Shown piece after piece: positions 7,731 to 14,528 of a DNA stretch of 17,264 bases. Where the stretch lies: contig DATCDK010000018.1 of assembly GCA_036510735.1 (NCBI GenBank), positions 1 through 17,264 of the forward strand. Direction: 5' to 3'. A program made the translations under genes and the position numbers. The stretch is from PALSA-607 sp036510735 (GTDB taxonomy: Bacteria; Actinomycetota; Actinomycetes; Acidothermales; Acidothermaceae). The notes below the pieces were generated by a model. That model did no database searches and was not told the origin of the DNA. It worked only from the letters and a program-made list of their open reading frames with translations. How positions within the stretch are numbered: the stretch's first letter is position 1; each line of letters begins with the position of its first letter.

Positions 7731-9026
7731 ATGCGGAGACGAGTGGCTGTGATTGCCGCCTTGTCGCTGATGGCTGCCGGTTGCGGGAGCCGGACGGCGG
7801 CCTCGTCGCTTAGTGGAGTCGTGCCGTCGACGTCGTCTTCGGCGACGGCGTCCTCGCCATCGTCGTCCGCCGCGGACGTCTGCGTCGATCCGGTTCCGGC
7901 AGTACCGGCACCAGTGGCACCGCCGATCCCGGACGCGAACGGCAAGGGCGGCATGGCGTCGGCATGGAGTCTCGACGGTGGCCAAGCGATTGTCGTGCCC
8001 GCGGGCGATGCGCACCCAGCGGTCGACCGACAGCAAGCGCTATGTACCTTGCTCGCATCCCAAGACAGCAGCCGCTTCGACATCTTGGATGCCGATTCCG
8101 GTTTCAGTTTGGTACTTGCGAAGGTCACGATCGCCGATCAAGTACTCGCGTCGCCCGAAGACGTTGGTGGAGAGGTCGGTGTGCAGTCACCACCGCCACC
8201 GACACCGTTTCACTCGAGGTTGGCGTGGGTCGGCGTGATCGATCCTCCCTTCATGTCGACGTGTGGGACGGACGGATTTGCCGCGACCTCGCCGTCGCCC
8301 CCGCTCGTCCCGTACCAGCTGATGGTTCTCGATGCCGCCACCGGAGCTGACGGGCTCATCTACGAGACCCGCTACTACAGCACGTGCACGGGCACTCCGG
8401 CTTTCGGTCCATTTGCGGCCACGCTGATGGTGAACAAGTCGGTGCCGTGGCGCTTGCTATCTCGAGACCCGGGCGGTCTGTTCGGAACTGTCGAAGCGTC
8501 CGTCACCACCTGCGAGAGCTACGGCGGCGGGGCCAACACCTCCCGCGCTCACGTGGGCGAACTGGAGTTCGACGTCTCCGAGCCGATTGCACCTTGCGGT
8601 ACTCCGCATAAGACCGACCAGATCTTGCACGCTCCGACGGTCAGCGACCCGCTTCCGCTATCGCTTACGCACGCACCCCTTGGCTATCTCGACGTGGCGC
8701 CTGACACCGAGCCGGGCACCGCCCTCGATCCCACCGCGTTGCTGTGTGAGCAGTCCGAAACGCAGGGGCAAGTTGTCGCGGCGTATTACCCCACCACCAT
8801 TGGGGCCTTGCTCTCCGCACGCGAGGGGCCTCCACCAGGGCACCCGTTGGTCAATAGCGACGCCACCAAGTTCCCAGCGTCGGCGCAGGCAGCGTGGTGC
8901 GAAGTCAAGTCGGCCTCGGGATACGCGATCGACATCGTCGGCCCGGATGGCACGCACATCAGCGGCGATATCTACACGTCGACCACGTTCACGGATATGA
9001 GCAACGGGCCACCGACAGTGCCTTAG
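7731..9026 (+). CDS. Cysteine-rich secreted lipoprotein, function unknown
   Basis: The N-terminus MRRRVAVIAALSLMAAGC is a lipoprotein signal peptide, with the lipid-carrying cysteine at residue 18. A Ser/Thr-rich linker (about 20-50) leads into a region of roughly 380 residues containing eight further cysteines, an even number compatible with four disulfides. I recognise no domain. The mature part has no obvious catalytic motif and could be a binding or structural cell-surface protein. The start is not certain: in-frame GTG codons at 7713 and 7725 precede the ATG at 7731. A TAACGT hexamer at 7700-7705 would suit a leaderless transcript starting at the GTG of 7713. Length from 7731 is 431 aa. 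The gene ends 9 nt from the stop of a second, convergent lipoprotein gene. Confidence 0.75.
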   Translation: MRRRVAVIAALSLMAAGCGSRTAASSLSGVVPSTSSSATASSPSSSAADVCVDPVPAVPAPVAPPIPDANGKGGMASAWSLDGGQAIVVPAGDAHPAVDRQQALCTLLASQDSSRFDILDADSGFSLVLAKVTIADQVLASPEDVGGEVGVQSPPPPTPFHSRLAWVGVIDPPFMSTCGTDGFAATSPSPPLVPYQLMVLDAATGADGLIYETRYYSTCTGTPAFGPFAATLMVNKSVPWRLLSRDPGGLFGTVEASVTTCESYGGGANTSRAHVGELEFDVSEPIAPCGTPHKTDQILHAPTVSDPLPLSLTHAPLGYLDVAPDTEPGTALDPTALLCEQSETQGQVVAAYYPTTIGALLSAREGPPPGHPLVNSDATKFPASAQAAWCEVKSASGYAIDIVGPDGTHISGDIYTSTTFTDMSNGPPTVP

Positions 9027-9035
9027 TACGGGCGG

Positions 9036-10364
9036 TCAGTTCAGCGTAGTAATCGGGGACGGAGGCACTGCGACATCGAGCTTGCCTTGACATGCATTCA
9101 TGGGTGGTTCGGAAGCCCCTGCGCCGTTGGGCACCGACCTCTGTTCGCCAGCGACCGTGACATCCCAGGTCTTAGGCAGGACGAGGTGGTTAGCGCAGGA
9201 GCCATTGGTGTCAGGGCCGTCGCGGACATCGGCCTCGAGTGGTATCCACGCCATCACCACGTCTTTCGCGGCGCTTCCGTCGACGGCACGCGGCGGCGCA
9301 TCGGCGGTCAGGACCAGGTCGCCGGCGACGGGGAGGGTCAAGCGATTCGTGACGTCGTGGCCGCTCGCGTCGACACCGACGACCGAGATCGGTCCGGTGA
9401 GCGTGCATGGCGTCGCCGCGATGTCCCGGACGTCGAGATCGGAGAACGCATTGCCGGTGCCGTACTGAACGCCGTGGTAGTCGAAGGCAAGTTGGCCAAG
9501 CGAGCACGCGGATGCGGGCTGTTGACTCAGGAGCACGTCAACTTCGGTACCGCTCCACGTCATGCCCGGGCCGGCGGGTGGATCCTGCAGAACGACGGTG
9601 TCGGGAGTGAGCAATGGATCGGTAACCCGCTCGTCGGGGGTGATCGTGAGTCCTGCCCGCGCGAGGACTTCGGTCGCCTCCGCCAGAGATAGACCCGTCA
9701 CGTCTGGCACTGCCGGCGGAGTGGCCTTTACCCCATTCGCGATGGCGTCGGTCGACAGAAAGTCGGCCAACGTCTGCGGCAGCAGCCAGGTATGTCCACC
9801 CGCCGTCGCAATCGGATGATCACACCCAACCGTGCTGATCTCGAGGTCCTCGTGGTGCGTAGGTGCGCCTCGGAATTCAAATCGGAGCAACACGTCGGGC
9901 TTGTACAGGCAGGTCGCTGTGCCCTGGGGTGCGAGATCCAGCAGCTTCCCGATGTTGGTCGCGTCGTTTCCGCTCAGGGTCACGGGTCCGGCCCGCCCGG
10001 CGACTGCCCCGGGGTGACAAACGAGCAGGCTGTCGGCGCCGAGCGCAAGCAAGGGCACCGGGCCGGGGTTTTCGACCAGGGGCGCGAGGCACGGGTCGGG
10101 CGAGTCACTCGTGGGTGCGCTTGTTACCGGCGGGCTCGCAACAAGTGAACTCGACGCCGGGTCATTCGCGGGCGCCGAAACCGGGGCCGCGCTGCTGGCG
10201 ACGGGCGAGCTCGGCGGGCTCGCCGGGGCCGTCGACGCGGCACTGGAGCCTGGGGCAAGCGAGGCAATCGGCGGCGACGAACCGGCGGCCGAGCCGGTGG
10301 TTTGACTAGCGCAGCCGGTAACGAGCAGAACGGTGAGCACGACGACACTGATCGGCGTCCGCAC
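9036..10364 (-). CDS. Lipoprotein with Ser/Pro linker, single PASTA domain and DUF4232-like C-terminus
   Basis: The chosen start gives MRTPISVVVLTVLLVTGC, a lipoprotein signal with the acceptor cysteine at 18. A Ser/Ala/Pro-rich linker (about 20-90) would span the cell wall. Next is an unrecognised region (92-210), then a PASTA domain at about 217-280. Its marks are VPDVTGLSLAEATEVLARAGL and the closing strand GTEVDVLLS. The C-terminal part (287-435) has a Cys-initiated beta-sandwich look, with LDVRDIAATPCTLTGPISVVGVD, as in DUF4232 proteins. Besides C18 there are eight cysteines. PASTA domains bind peptidoglycan fragments or beta-lactams in PknB and PBP proteins, so this protein may sit at the wall. 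The GTG at 10364 has AAGGGG 4 nt upstream. A GTG at 10382 is an alternative that adds six residues. Full length is 442 aa. Confidence 0.82.
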   Translation of the reverse strand: MRTPISVVVLTVLLVTGCASQTTGSAAGSSPPIASLAPGSSAASTAPASPPSSPVASSAAPVSAPANDPASSSLVASPPVTSAPTSDSPDPCLAPLVENPGPVPLLALGADSLLVCHPGAVAGRAGPVTLSGNDATNIGKLLDLAPQGTATCLYKPDVLLRFEFRGAPTHHEDLEISTVGCDHPIATAGGHTWLLPQTLADFLSTDAIANGVKATPPAVPDVTGLSLAEATEVLARAGLTITPDERVTDPLLTPDTVVLQDPPAGPGMTWSGTEVDVLLSQQPASACSLGQLAFDYHGVQYGTGNAFSDLDVRDIAATPCTLTGPISVVGVDASGHDVTNRLTLPVAGDLVLTADAPPRAVDGSAAKDVVMAWIPLEADVRDGPDTNGSCANHLVLPKTWDVTVAGEQRSVPNGAGASEPPMNACQGKLDVAVPPSPITTLN

Positions 10365-10421
10365 CAGGCCCCTTGTTCTCACCTCTCGTGGACGCGACGG
10401 GACCGCCAACGGTTGCCTGGA

Positions 10422-10437
10422 AGAACGAACCCGTTCT
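10422..10437. promoter_or_regulatory. 16-bp dyad in divergent promoter region
   Basis: AGAACG-N4-CGTTCT is a perfect 6-bp inverted repeat between the divergent PASTA lipoprotein and monooxygenase genes, 17 nt before the GTG start at 10454. It resembles a repressor operator. It is not a standard actinobacterial LexA box, because GAAC and GTTC are 6 nt apart instead of 4. Confidence 0.35.
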
Positions 10438-10453
10438 CTGGGTTGCCCATGAC

Positions 10454-11479
10454 GTGACCAAACTTGAAAACGTCCCGCTCTCCGTGCTCGACCTCGCGCC
10501 TGTCCCCACCGGATCGAGCATCGGTGAGGCACTCCGCAGCACGATCGCACTCGCCCAGCGGGTCGAACAGCTTGGCTTCGTGCGCTTCTGGGTCGCCGAG
10601 CATCACAACATGCCGGGCATCGCGAGTTCGTCACCGGCGGTGCTCATCGGGCATATCGCGGAGGCCACGAGCACTTTGCGCGTCGGTTCGGGCGGCGTCA
10701 TGTTGCCGAACCACTCGTCGCTCATCGTGGCCGAACAGTTCGGGATGCTCGACGCGCTCCACCCCGGACGTATCGATCTCGGCATCGGTCGCGCGCCAGG
10801 CAGCGACCAACTCACCGCGCTGGCAATACGTCGCTCATCCGAGGCGCTGAGCGCCGACGACTTCCCGTCTCAGCTGACGAATCTGCTCCACTACTTCAGC
10901 AACGAGTGGCCAGCTGGCCATCCGTTCGCGGCGATCACTGCGGTACCGGGTGCAGGTGCGAAGCCTGACGTTTGGTTGCTCGGATCGAGCGACTACAGCG
11001 CGCAGGTGGCGGCCATGCTCGGGTTGCCTTTCGCGTTCGCTCACCACTTCAGTCCGGCCAATACGCTGCCGGCGCTTGCGTTGTACCGAAGCCTGTTTCA
11101 GCCGTCGCCGACATTGGATCATCCGCACGCGATGATCGGCGTCAGCGTGACCTGCGCTCCGACGGACGACGAGGCGCTTCGTCTCGCGGCGCCTGCAGCG
11201 TTGTCGTTTCTGCGGGTCAGAACCGGGCGGCCTTCGACGCTGCCGTCGCCCGAAGAGACCGCCGCATACAACTACACGCCAGAAGAGCGCGCGTTCGTCG
11301 ACAACAGGATCGCGACGCAGGTCATCGGTTCACCAGACACCGTTCGCGATCAACTCACCGCGCTACTCGACGACACCGACGCCGACGAGCTGATGATCAC
11401 GACGACCACGTTCGATCCGGCCGACCGTACGCGCTCGTTCGAGTTAGTCGCCGAACTCGCCGGACTAGCGTCGCGCTAA
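10454..11479 (+). CDS. LLM class flavin-dependent monooxygenase (YhbW/luciferase-like)
   Basis: A 341-aa TIM-barrel flavoprotein of the bacterial luciferase-like family. Recognisable blocks are PLSVLDLAPV (8-17), FWVAEHHNMPGIASSSPAVL (45-64), TLRVGSGGVMLPNH (74-87) and HPGRIDLGIGRAPGSDQ (103-119). These fit the YhbW-type subgroup, which typically uses reduced FMN and oxygen. The substrate is not predictable. The GTG at 10454 gives the family's normal N-terminus (MTKLENVPLSVLDLAPV). A longer frame beginning at 10373 would add 27 residues not seen in the family and overlap the divergent lipoprotein start. There is no strong ribosome site. The gene stands alone, with a small hairpin (ACGCTC-N4-GAGCGT, 11512-11527) 32 nt after its stop that has no T-run. 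Intracellular, no signal peptide. Confidence 0.92.
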   Translation: MTKLENVPLSVLDLAPVPTGSSIGEALRSTIALAQRVEQLGFVRFWVAEHHNMPGIASSSPAVLIGHIAEATSTLRVGSGGVMLPNHSSLIVAEQFGMLDALHPGRIDLGIGRAPGSDQLTALAIRRSSEALSADDFPSQLTNLLHYFSNEWPAGHPFAAITAVPGAGAKPDVWLLGSSDYSAQVAAMLGLPFAFAHHFSPANTLPALALYRSLFQPSPTLDHPHAMIGVSVTCAPTDDEALRLAAPAALSFLRVRTGRPSTLPSPEETAAYNYTPEERAFVDNRIATQVIGSPDTVRDQLTALLDDTDADELMITTTTFDPADRTRSFELVAELAGLASR

Positions 11480-11547
11480 CTGGCCACCAGACCAAAGTTG
11501 TCAACGCCCACACGCTCTCTTGAGCGTCGTCGGGCTGACAGGTTGGG

Positions 11548-11584
11548 AAAACAACAAAGGCCGGCCGCGAGTTCGCGGCCGGCC
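11548..11584 (-). terminator. Strong rho-independent terminator of the DUF4331 locus
   Basis: A perfect 12-bp GC-rich stem (GGCCGGCCGCGA paired with TCGCGGCCGGCC, 11559-11584) is followed on the minus strand by the T-rich tail TTTGTTGTTTT (11548-11558). It lies 22 nt after the stop of the histidine-rich gene. On the plus strand no T-run follows, so it is mainly a minus-strand terminator, although its stem could also stall plus-strand transcription from the monooxygenase gene. Confidence 0.88.
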
Positions 11585-11593
11585 CACTGCTGC

Positions 11594-11611
11594 CTACCGA
11601 GCTGAGCTACC
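11594..11611 (-). other. tRNA D-arm-like fragment overlapping a stop codon
   Basis: On the minus strand GGTAGCTCAGCTCGGTAG reads like tRNA positions 7-22, with T8, A9, the GCTC stem strand and the AGCTCGGTA loop. The next bases, GGCAGCAGTGG, still resemble a tRNA 5' half, but the D-stem partner GAGC is missing and no T-arm or acceptor 3' strand follows; the terminator stem begins instead. Its TAG is the stop codon of the histidine-rich gene. It is either a tRNA remnant or chance resemblance. Confidence 0.3.
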
Positions 11612-11999
11612 GCGGGGCTAGAACACCTTCTGGCCACGCGGATTCGGTGATGGTGTTGCCTCCGATCGACACCGTCAAAGCCCGCGACCCATCGGCCCCC
11701 CACAGGTCGTAAGTGCCGGCCGCGAGGCCGTAGTACACGGCCGCATACGCCGTCCCGCCCGGAAAGTGACGAGGATGCACGGCGACGTGTCGCCGACGGT
11801 CAGGCTCGCCGTCCGGGCTGATCTCTATCTCTGCACCGACCACGTCGGCCGATGTGTACAGCACCAACGCGCCGAAGTCGTCACCGATGTCGAGCACTGT
11901 CGGTCCCTGTCCGGCCACATGGTTGTGGCCGGACAGGTGATCGTGATCGTGATCGTGACCGTGCGAATGCGAGTGATCAGAGTGAGCGTGGCCGGTCAT
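11607..11999 (-). CDS. Histidine-rich N-terminus protein, possible metal binder
   Basis: A 130-aa protein whose first 27 residues contain 11 histidines alternating with Asp, Ser and Gly (H4 to H27), a typical zinc/nickel/copper-binding tract. The remainder (about 33-120) looks like a small all-beta domain: VLDIGDDFGALVLYTSADVV, then GAEIEISPDG, HVAVHPRHF, YAAVYYGLAAGTYDLW and VSIGGNTITESAW. I recall similar short actinobacterial proteins, sometimes labelled 'phospholipase' without evidence; I assign no enzyme function. The ATG at 11999 lies 1 nt after the TAA of the DUF4331 gene, so translation is coupled. An open frame extending further upstream into the DUF4331 gene is rejected. No signal peptide is visible, so the protein is probably cytoplasmic, perhaps loading or sensing metal for the neighbouring exported proteins (inference). 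Confidence 0.82.
   Translation of the reverse strand: MTGHAHSDHSHSHGHDHDHDHLSGHNHVAGQGPTVLDIGDDFGALVLYTSADVVGAEIEISPDGEPDRRRHVAVHPRHFPGGTAYAAVYYGLAAGTYDLWGADGSRALTVSIGGNTITESAWPEGVLAPR
11906..11937 (-). repeat. Perfect intragenic hairpin (14-bp stem)
   Basis: CCTGTCCGGCCACA pairs exactly with TGTGGCCGGACAGG across a 4-nt loop, inside the histidine-rich coding region just after the His/Asp run. It encodes LSGHNHVAGQ. There is no following T-run, so it is not a standard terminator. It could stall ribosomes or RNA polymerase or stabilise the message. Confidence 0.8.
11937..11960 (-). repeat. Hexanucleotide tandem repeat encoding His-Asp
   Basis: Three exact GTGATC units plus one GTGACC (plus-strand reading) encode the HDHDHDH tract of the histidine-rich protein. 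Slippage could change the number of His-Asp pairs in steps of two residues without a frameshift. Confidence 0.75.
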
Positions 12000-12000
12000 G

Positions 12001-13359
12001 TTAGGCCGCGCTGTATCCGTCGTGCGGTGTGTTGAGGTACGGGAACACATTCTGCGTCGGCGACATCGGTGAGCCGTCGGTGACCTTGCTGGTGGCGGCG
12101 TCGGGAGTGAATGACTTGTCGACGAGCGGGATGAGCAGACCCGCAATCGCCCGCAACTCGATGGTCACGACGTCGTCGGTGACCCGACGACCGTTCGGGA
12201 ACCCTGCCGGGTCGCCACCCGCGAGGCCGGCTGGGCTGGCCTTCGCAGGTGCAGTGGCGGGGATCGCCAGGTTCAGGCGCAGCATGTCGGCGACCACCTT
12301 GCCGGTGTAGTTCTGGAAACCGGGGATGATGCCCGACGGGATGCCGGTACCCAAGATCGCGACCAGGTCGGCACGCGGCTTGGTGTAAGCAGCGAGGTTC
12401 TTGAACACGCCGGGGTAGAGGACCGGAAGAAGGCCGGCAACCTCGGGGTGCAAGAACGACGCCGCGTAGTCCGAGTCGTGCGAGGGTGCGCTGTGGTTCC
12501 AGTCGTCCTTCGACCCCATCGGGATGACGACCTCGTTGATCAGCGGGTTGCCGAGACGAGAAACCTGCTCCCAACCACCGAGGTTCTGTGCTGTCGCACC
12601 GGGGCCTTCGTAGATGTGCGTGCGCTGGCGGCTCGCCGTCGTCCAGATGCCGACGACCGACTTCAGGCTTGCCGCGTCGGTCGGCGTCTTGCCGTCGGCC
12701 GTGAGATCGCTCAGCGGAACCCGCATCGCGATGCTGTGCACGTTCAAGTCGGTTAGCGAGTTGACACCGGTGCCTGCCGGCGTCGGGATCAGGTGCAAGT
12801 TCTGGAACGGACGCAGGTCGAGCAAGTCGAACACCGAGCCGAGGTCGACGTGGAACGCATCGGCGCGCTGGCCGGCGAAGAACGTTCGGTTGCCGATGCC
12901 GTGCACGCACTGCGCGGCGAGGTGCTCGTAGTTCGGGGTCGAGCGCGGCCCGATGTTGCAGGGCGGCACTTCGAGGTTCGCGCCGAGCTGCACGGTGTTG
13001 CCGCCCCGCGTCGTACGCGTCACCGTGTAGTACTGGCGACGGTTGAAGTGCGGGTCGAAGATCGACGTGATCTGACCGGTGTTGTAGAGGAAGGTCTTCT
13101 TATTGAACACGACCGTGTGGAAGCGGAAGCCGTAGGTGATGTCGGCTTGGGCGTCGCCGCGGTTCGAGATGTGAATCTCGTAGAGAACGTCATCACCGAA
13201 CTCGAAGAAGTTCGGGCCGCCGTCCGGCGCCTGCAGGGGAACGTAGTTGGCGATGATCGTCGCGAACCCGGGCTTGTCCGGGCTGACGAATGCGTAGAGA
13301 TCTGCGCTGTCGGCGACCGGGTCCTTGGAGATCTCCGGCGCTTCACGGTGAGAAGACAT
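12001..13359 (-). CDS. DUF4331 family protein without a signal peptide
   Basis: A 452-aa protein of the DUF4331 family, which has no established function. Family marks are the N-terminal SHREAPEISKDPVADSADLY (3-22), YAFVSPD, FFAGQRADAFHVDLGSVFDL (160-179), and near the C-terminus AGFPNGRRVTDDVVTIELRA. In other members the SSHREAP-type segment follows a signal peptide; here it begins directly after Met. The start is supported by AGAAGG (13366-13371) 6 nt upstream, and no signal-like sequence is encoded just before it. Only two cysteines are present (C134, C151), which could form a disulfide outside the cell. Upstream lies a gene for a small Tat-signal protein; downstream, 1 nt away, the histidine-rich gene. 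Export with a Tat partner is a hypothesis. Confidence 0.92.
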   Translation of the reverse strand: MSSHREAPEISKDPVADSADLYAFVSPDKPGFATIIANYVPLQAPDGGPNFFEFGDDVLYEIHISNRGDAQADITYGFRFHTVVFNKKTFLYNTGQITSIFDPHFNRRQYYTVTRTTRGGNTVQLGANLEVPPCNIGPRSTPNYEHLAAQCVHGIGNRTFFAGQRADAFHVDLGSVFDLLDLRPFQNLHLIPTPAGTGVNSLTDLNVHSIAMRVPLSDLTADGKTPTDAASLKSVVGIWTTASRQRTHIYEGPGATAQNLGGWEQVSRLGNPLINEVVIPMGSKDDWNHSAPSHDSDYAASFLHPEVAGLLPVLYPGVFKNLAAYTKPRADLVAILGTGIPSGIIPGFQNYTGKVVADMLRLNLAIPATAPAKASPAGLAGGDPAGFPNGRRVTDDVVTIELRAIAGLLIPLVDKSFTPDAATSKVTDGSPMSPTQNVFPYLNTPHDGYSAA

Positions 13360-13462
13360 GCGACACCTTCTGTGCTCGCGGTTTATGGGTGGGTTGAAAC
13401 GAAGAACGAGGTGAGCTAGGGGGCTGGGCAGCTCGATGACGTGGTGGCTGTGGCTGCGATTG

Positions 13463-13774
13463 TCAGAGCTGGGTGAGCTTGGCCAGCTTGCGGGCCAATG
13501 CCTTGTCGGTGATCTGCACTTCGCGCTCGCCGCGCATCACGGTGATGCTGCCTGCCTTCGCGTCCTTGACGAACGCGACGACCGAACCGTCGGGCGCCGG
13601 GCTGCCATCGTCGGCCGGGGAGCCTGACGACGACTTCGAGGCGGCGCTTGCCACCCCGGGGACCATCACGGCCACGGTGGCCGCTGCGGCGGTAACGCCA
13701 GCACCGCGGATGAAGGCCCTTCTACTGTGCTCTGCCCTGGTGATGCTCCTTCGAAAGCGTTCTGGGCGAGTCAT
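13463..13774 (-). CDS. Small Tat-exported protein, function unknown
   Basis: A 103-aa protein with a twin-arginine signal: SRRAFIR at 17-23, hydrophobic core GVTAAAATVAVMVPGV (26-41) and a likely cleavage site after ASA (42-44). The mature part is only about 59 residues. It has a Ser/Gly/Asp/Pro linker, then VVAFVKDAKAGSITVMRGER (65-84) and a helix-like end, TDKALARKLAKLTQL. No cysteines are present. Tat export usually means the protein folds, or binds a cofactor or partner, in the cytoplasm. So small a mature domain fits an escort or accessory subunit. It lies 103 nt before the DUF4331 gene on the same strand and probably shares its promoter. The ATG at 13774 has a modest ribosome site (AGGCGGG). 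I recognise no family for the mature part. Confidence 0.82.
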   Translation of the reverse strand: MTRPERFRRSITRAEHSRRAFIRGAGVTAAAATVAVMVPGVASAASKSSSGSPADDGSPAPDGSVVAFVKDAKAGSITVMRGEREVQITDKALARKLAKLTQL

Positions 13775-13847
13775 GCCGGCCCGCCTGTGGTGACTCAGAC
13801 ACTCTTCGCAGCGACCGGCCGCGCTGGTTCATTCGGCCTACTCGCGC

Positions 13848-13875
13848 TTAAGGTCAGCTCGCATTTAGGGTCAGC
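13848..13875. repeat. Short direct repeat in a divergent promoter region
   Basis: TTAAGGTCAGC (13848-13858) and TTAGGGTCAGC (13865-13875) match at 10 of 11 positions and start 17 bp apart. They end 2 nt before the ATG at 13878. They may be paired regulator half-sites or part of the promoter for the genes at 13774 (minus) or 13878 (plus). Confidence 0.35.
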
Positions 13876-13877
13876 AG

Positions 13878-14525
13878 ATGACTGACTGGACGACGACCGG
13901 TGCCGAGCTCGCCACGGCCGTCGGCACGCTCGTGCTTGGTGCCGCGACGTTCGCCTCTGTGCGATCGGCAAATCGAGCAGCGCGGACGGCGGAGCGGTCG
14001 CTGCTGGAGGGCCTTCGGCCGTTGCTGGTCTCGTCACGGCTGCAGGATCCGCCCGAGAAGGTCTCGTTCGCTGACCAGCATTGGGTGCGTGTCGACGGTG
14101 GTCACGGCACTGTCGAGGTGACCGACGAGGTCATCTACCTGACGATGGCCCTGCGCAACATAGGCCGTGGGATGGCCGTGCTGCACGGCTGGTTGGTAGG
14201 TCGGGATCCGACGTCGAGTGCTCGGCCCGACCATCGCCCGATCGATGACTTCCGCCGGCTCACGCGCGACCTCTACATACCGCCCGGCGACCTCGGGTTC
14301 TGGCAGGGCGCGCTACGCGACCCCACTGAGCCGATTTTCGCGGAAGTGCAGGAGATCGCGAAGGCCGACGAAATGTTCTCGATCGAGTTGCTATACGGCG
14401 ATCAGGACGGCGGGCAACGCGCGATTACCCGCTTCGCGTTGCTGCCGCACGACGTCGACGGACAACAGGTCTGGATGGCCACGGTTTCACGGCACTGGCA
14501 CCTCGACCGTCGAGCACCCAGGTAG
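13878..14525 (+). CDS. Membrane-anchored hypothetical protein
   Basis: A 215-aa protein with one N-terminal hydrophobic segment (about 8-28: GAELATAVGTLVLGAATFASV). It is followed by an Arg/Ala-rich helix (RSANRAARTAERSL) and a soluble domain probably facing the cytoplasm. The soluble part has beta-strand-like blocks such as EVIYLTMALRNIGRGMAVLHGW (128 onward in the coding order of the domain's centre) and FSIELLYGDQDGGQRAITRF. The phrase LRNIGRGMA is reminiscent of a general pattern in actinobacterial hypothetical proteins with an immunoglobulin-like domain after a single membrane helix. I recognise no named family. The ATG at 13878 has a weak ribosome site (AGGG 6-7 nt upstream). The stop lies 3 nt from the stop of the convergent DUF349 gene, so the two mRNA 3' ends likely overlap. 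Confidence 0.75.
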   Translation: MTDWTTTGAELATAVGTLVLGAATFASVRSANRAARTAERSLLEGLRPLLVSSRLQDPPEKVSFADQHWVRVDGGHGTVEVTDEVIYLTMALRNIGRGMAVLHGWLVGRDPTSSARPDHRPIDDFRRLTRDLYIPPGDLGFWQGALRDPTEPIFAEVQEIAKADEMFSIELLYGDQDGGQRAITRFALLPHDVDGQQVWMATVSRHWHLDRRAPR

Positions 14526-14528
14526 CTA

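Noticed and set aside
10422..10437. LexA (SOS) box
   Set aside because: GAAC and GTTC are separated by 6 nt, whereas the actinobacterial SOS box has a 4-nt spacer.
11594..11611. Complete functional tRNA gene
   Set aside because: The D-stem partner strand, anticodon arm, T-arm and acceptor 3' strand are missing; the terminator stem follows at once.
12793..13419. Plus-strand open frame of about 208 codons
   Set aside because: Antisense shadow of the DUF4331 gene, which has clear family motifs and a ribosome site.
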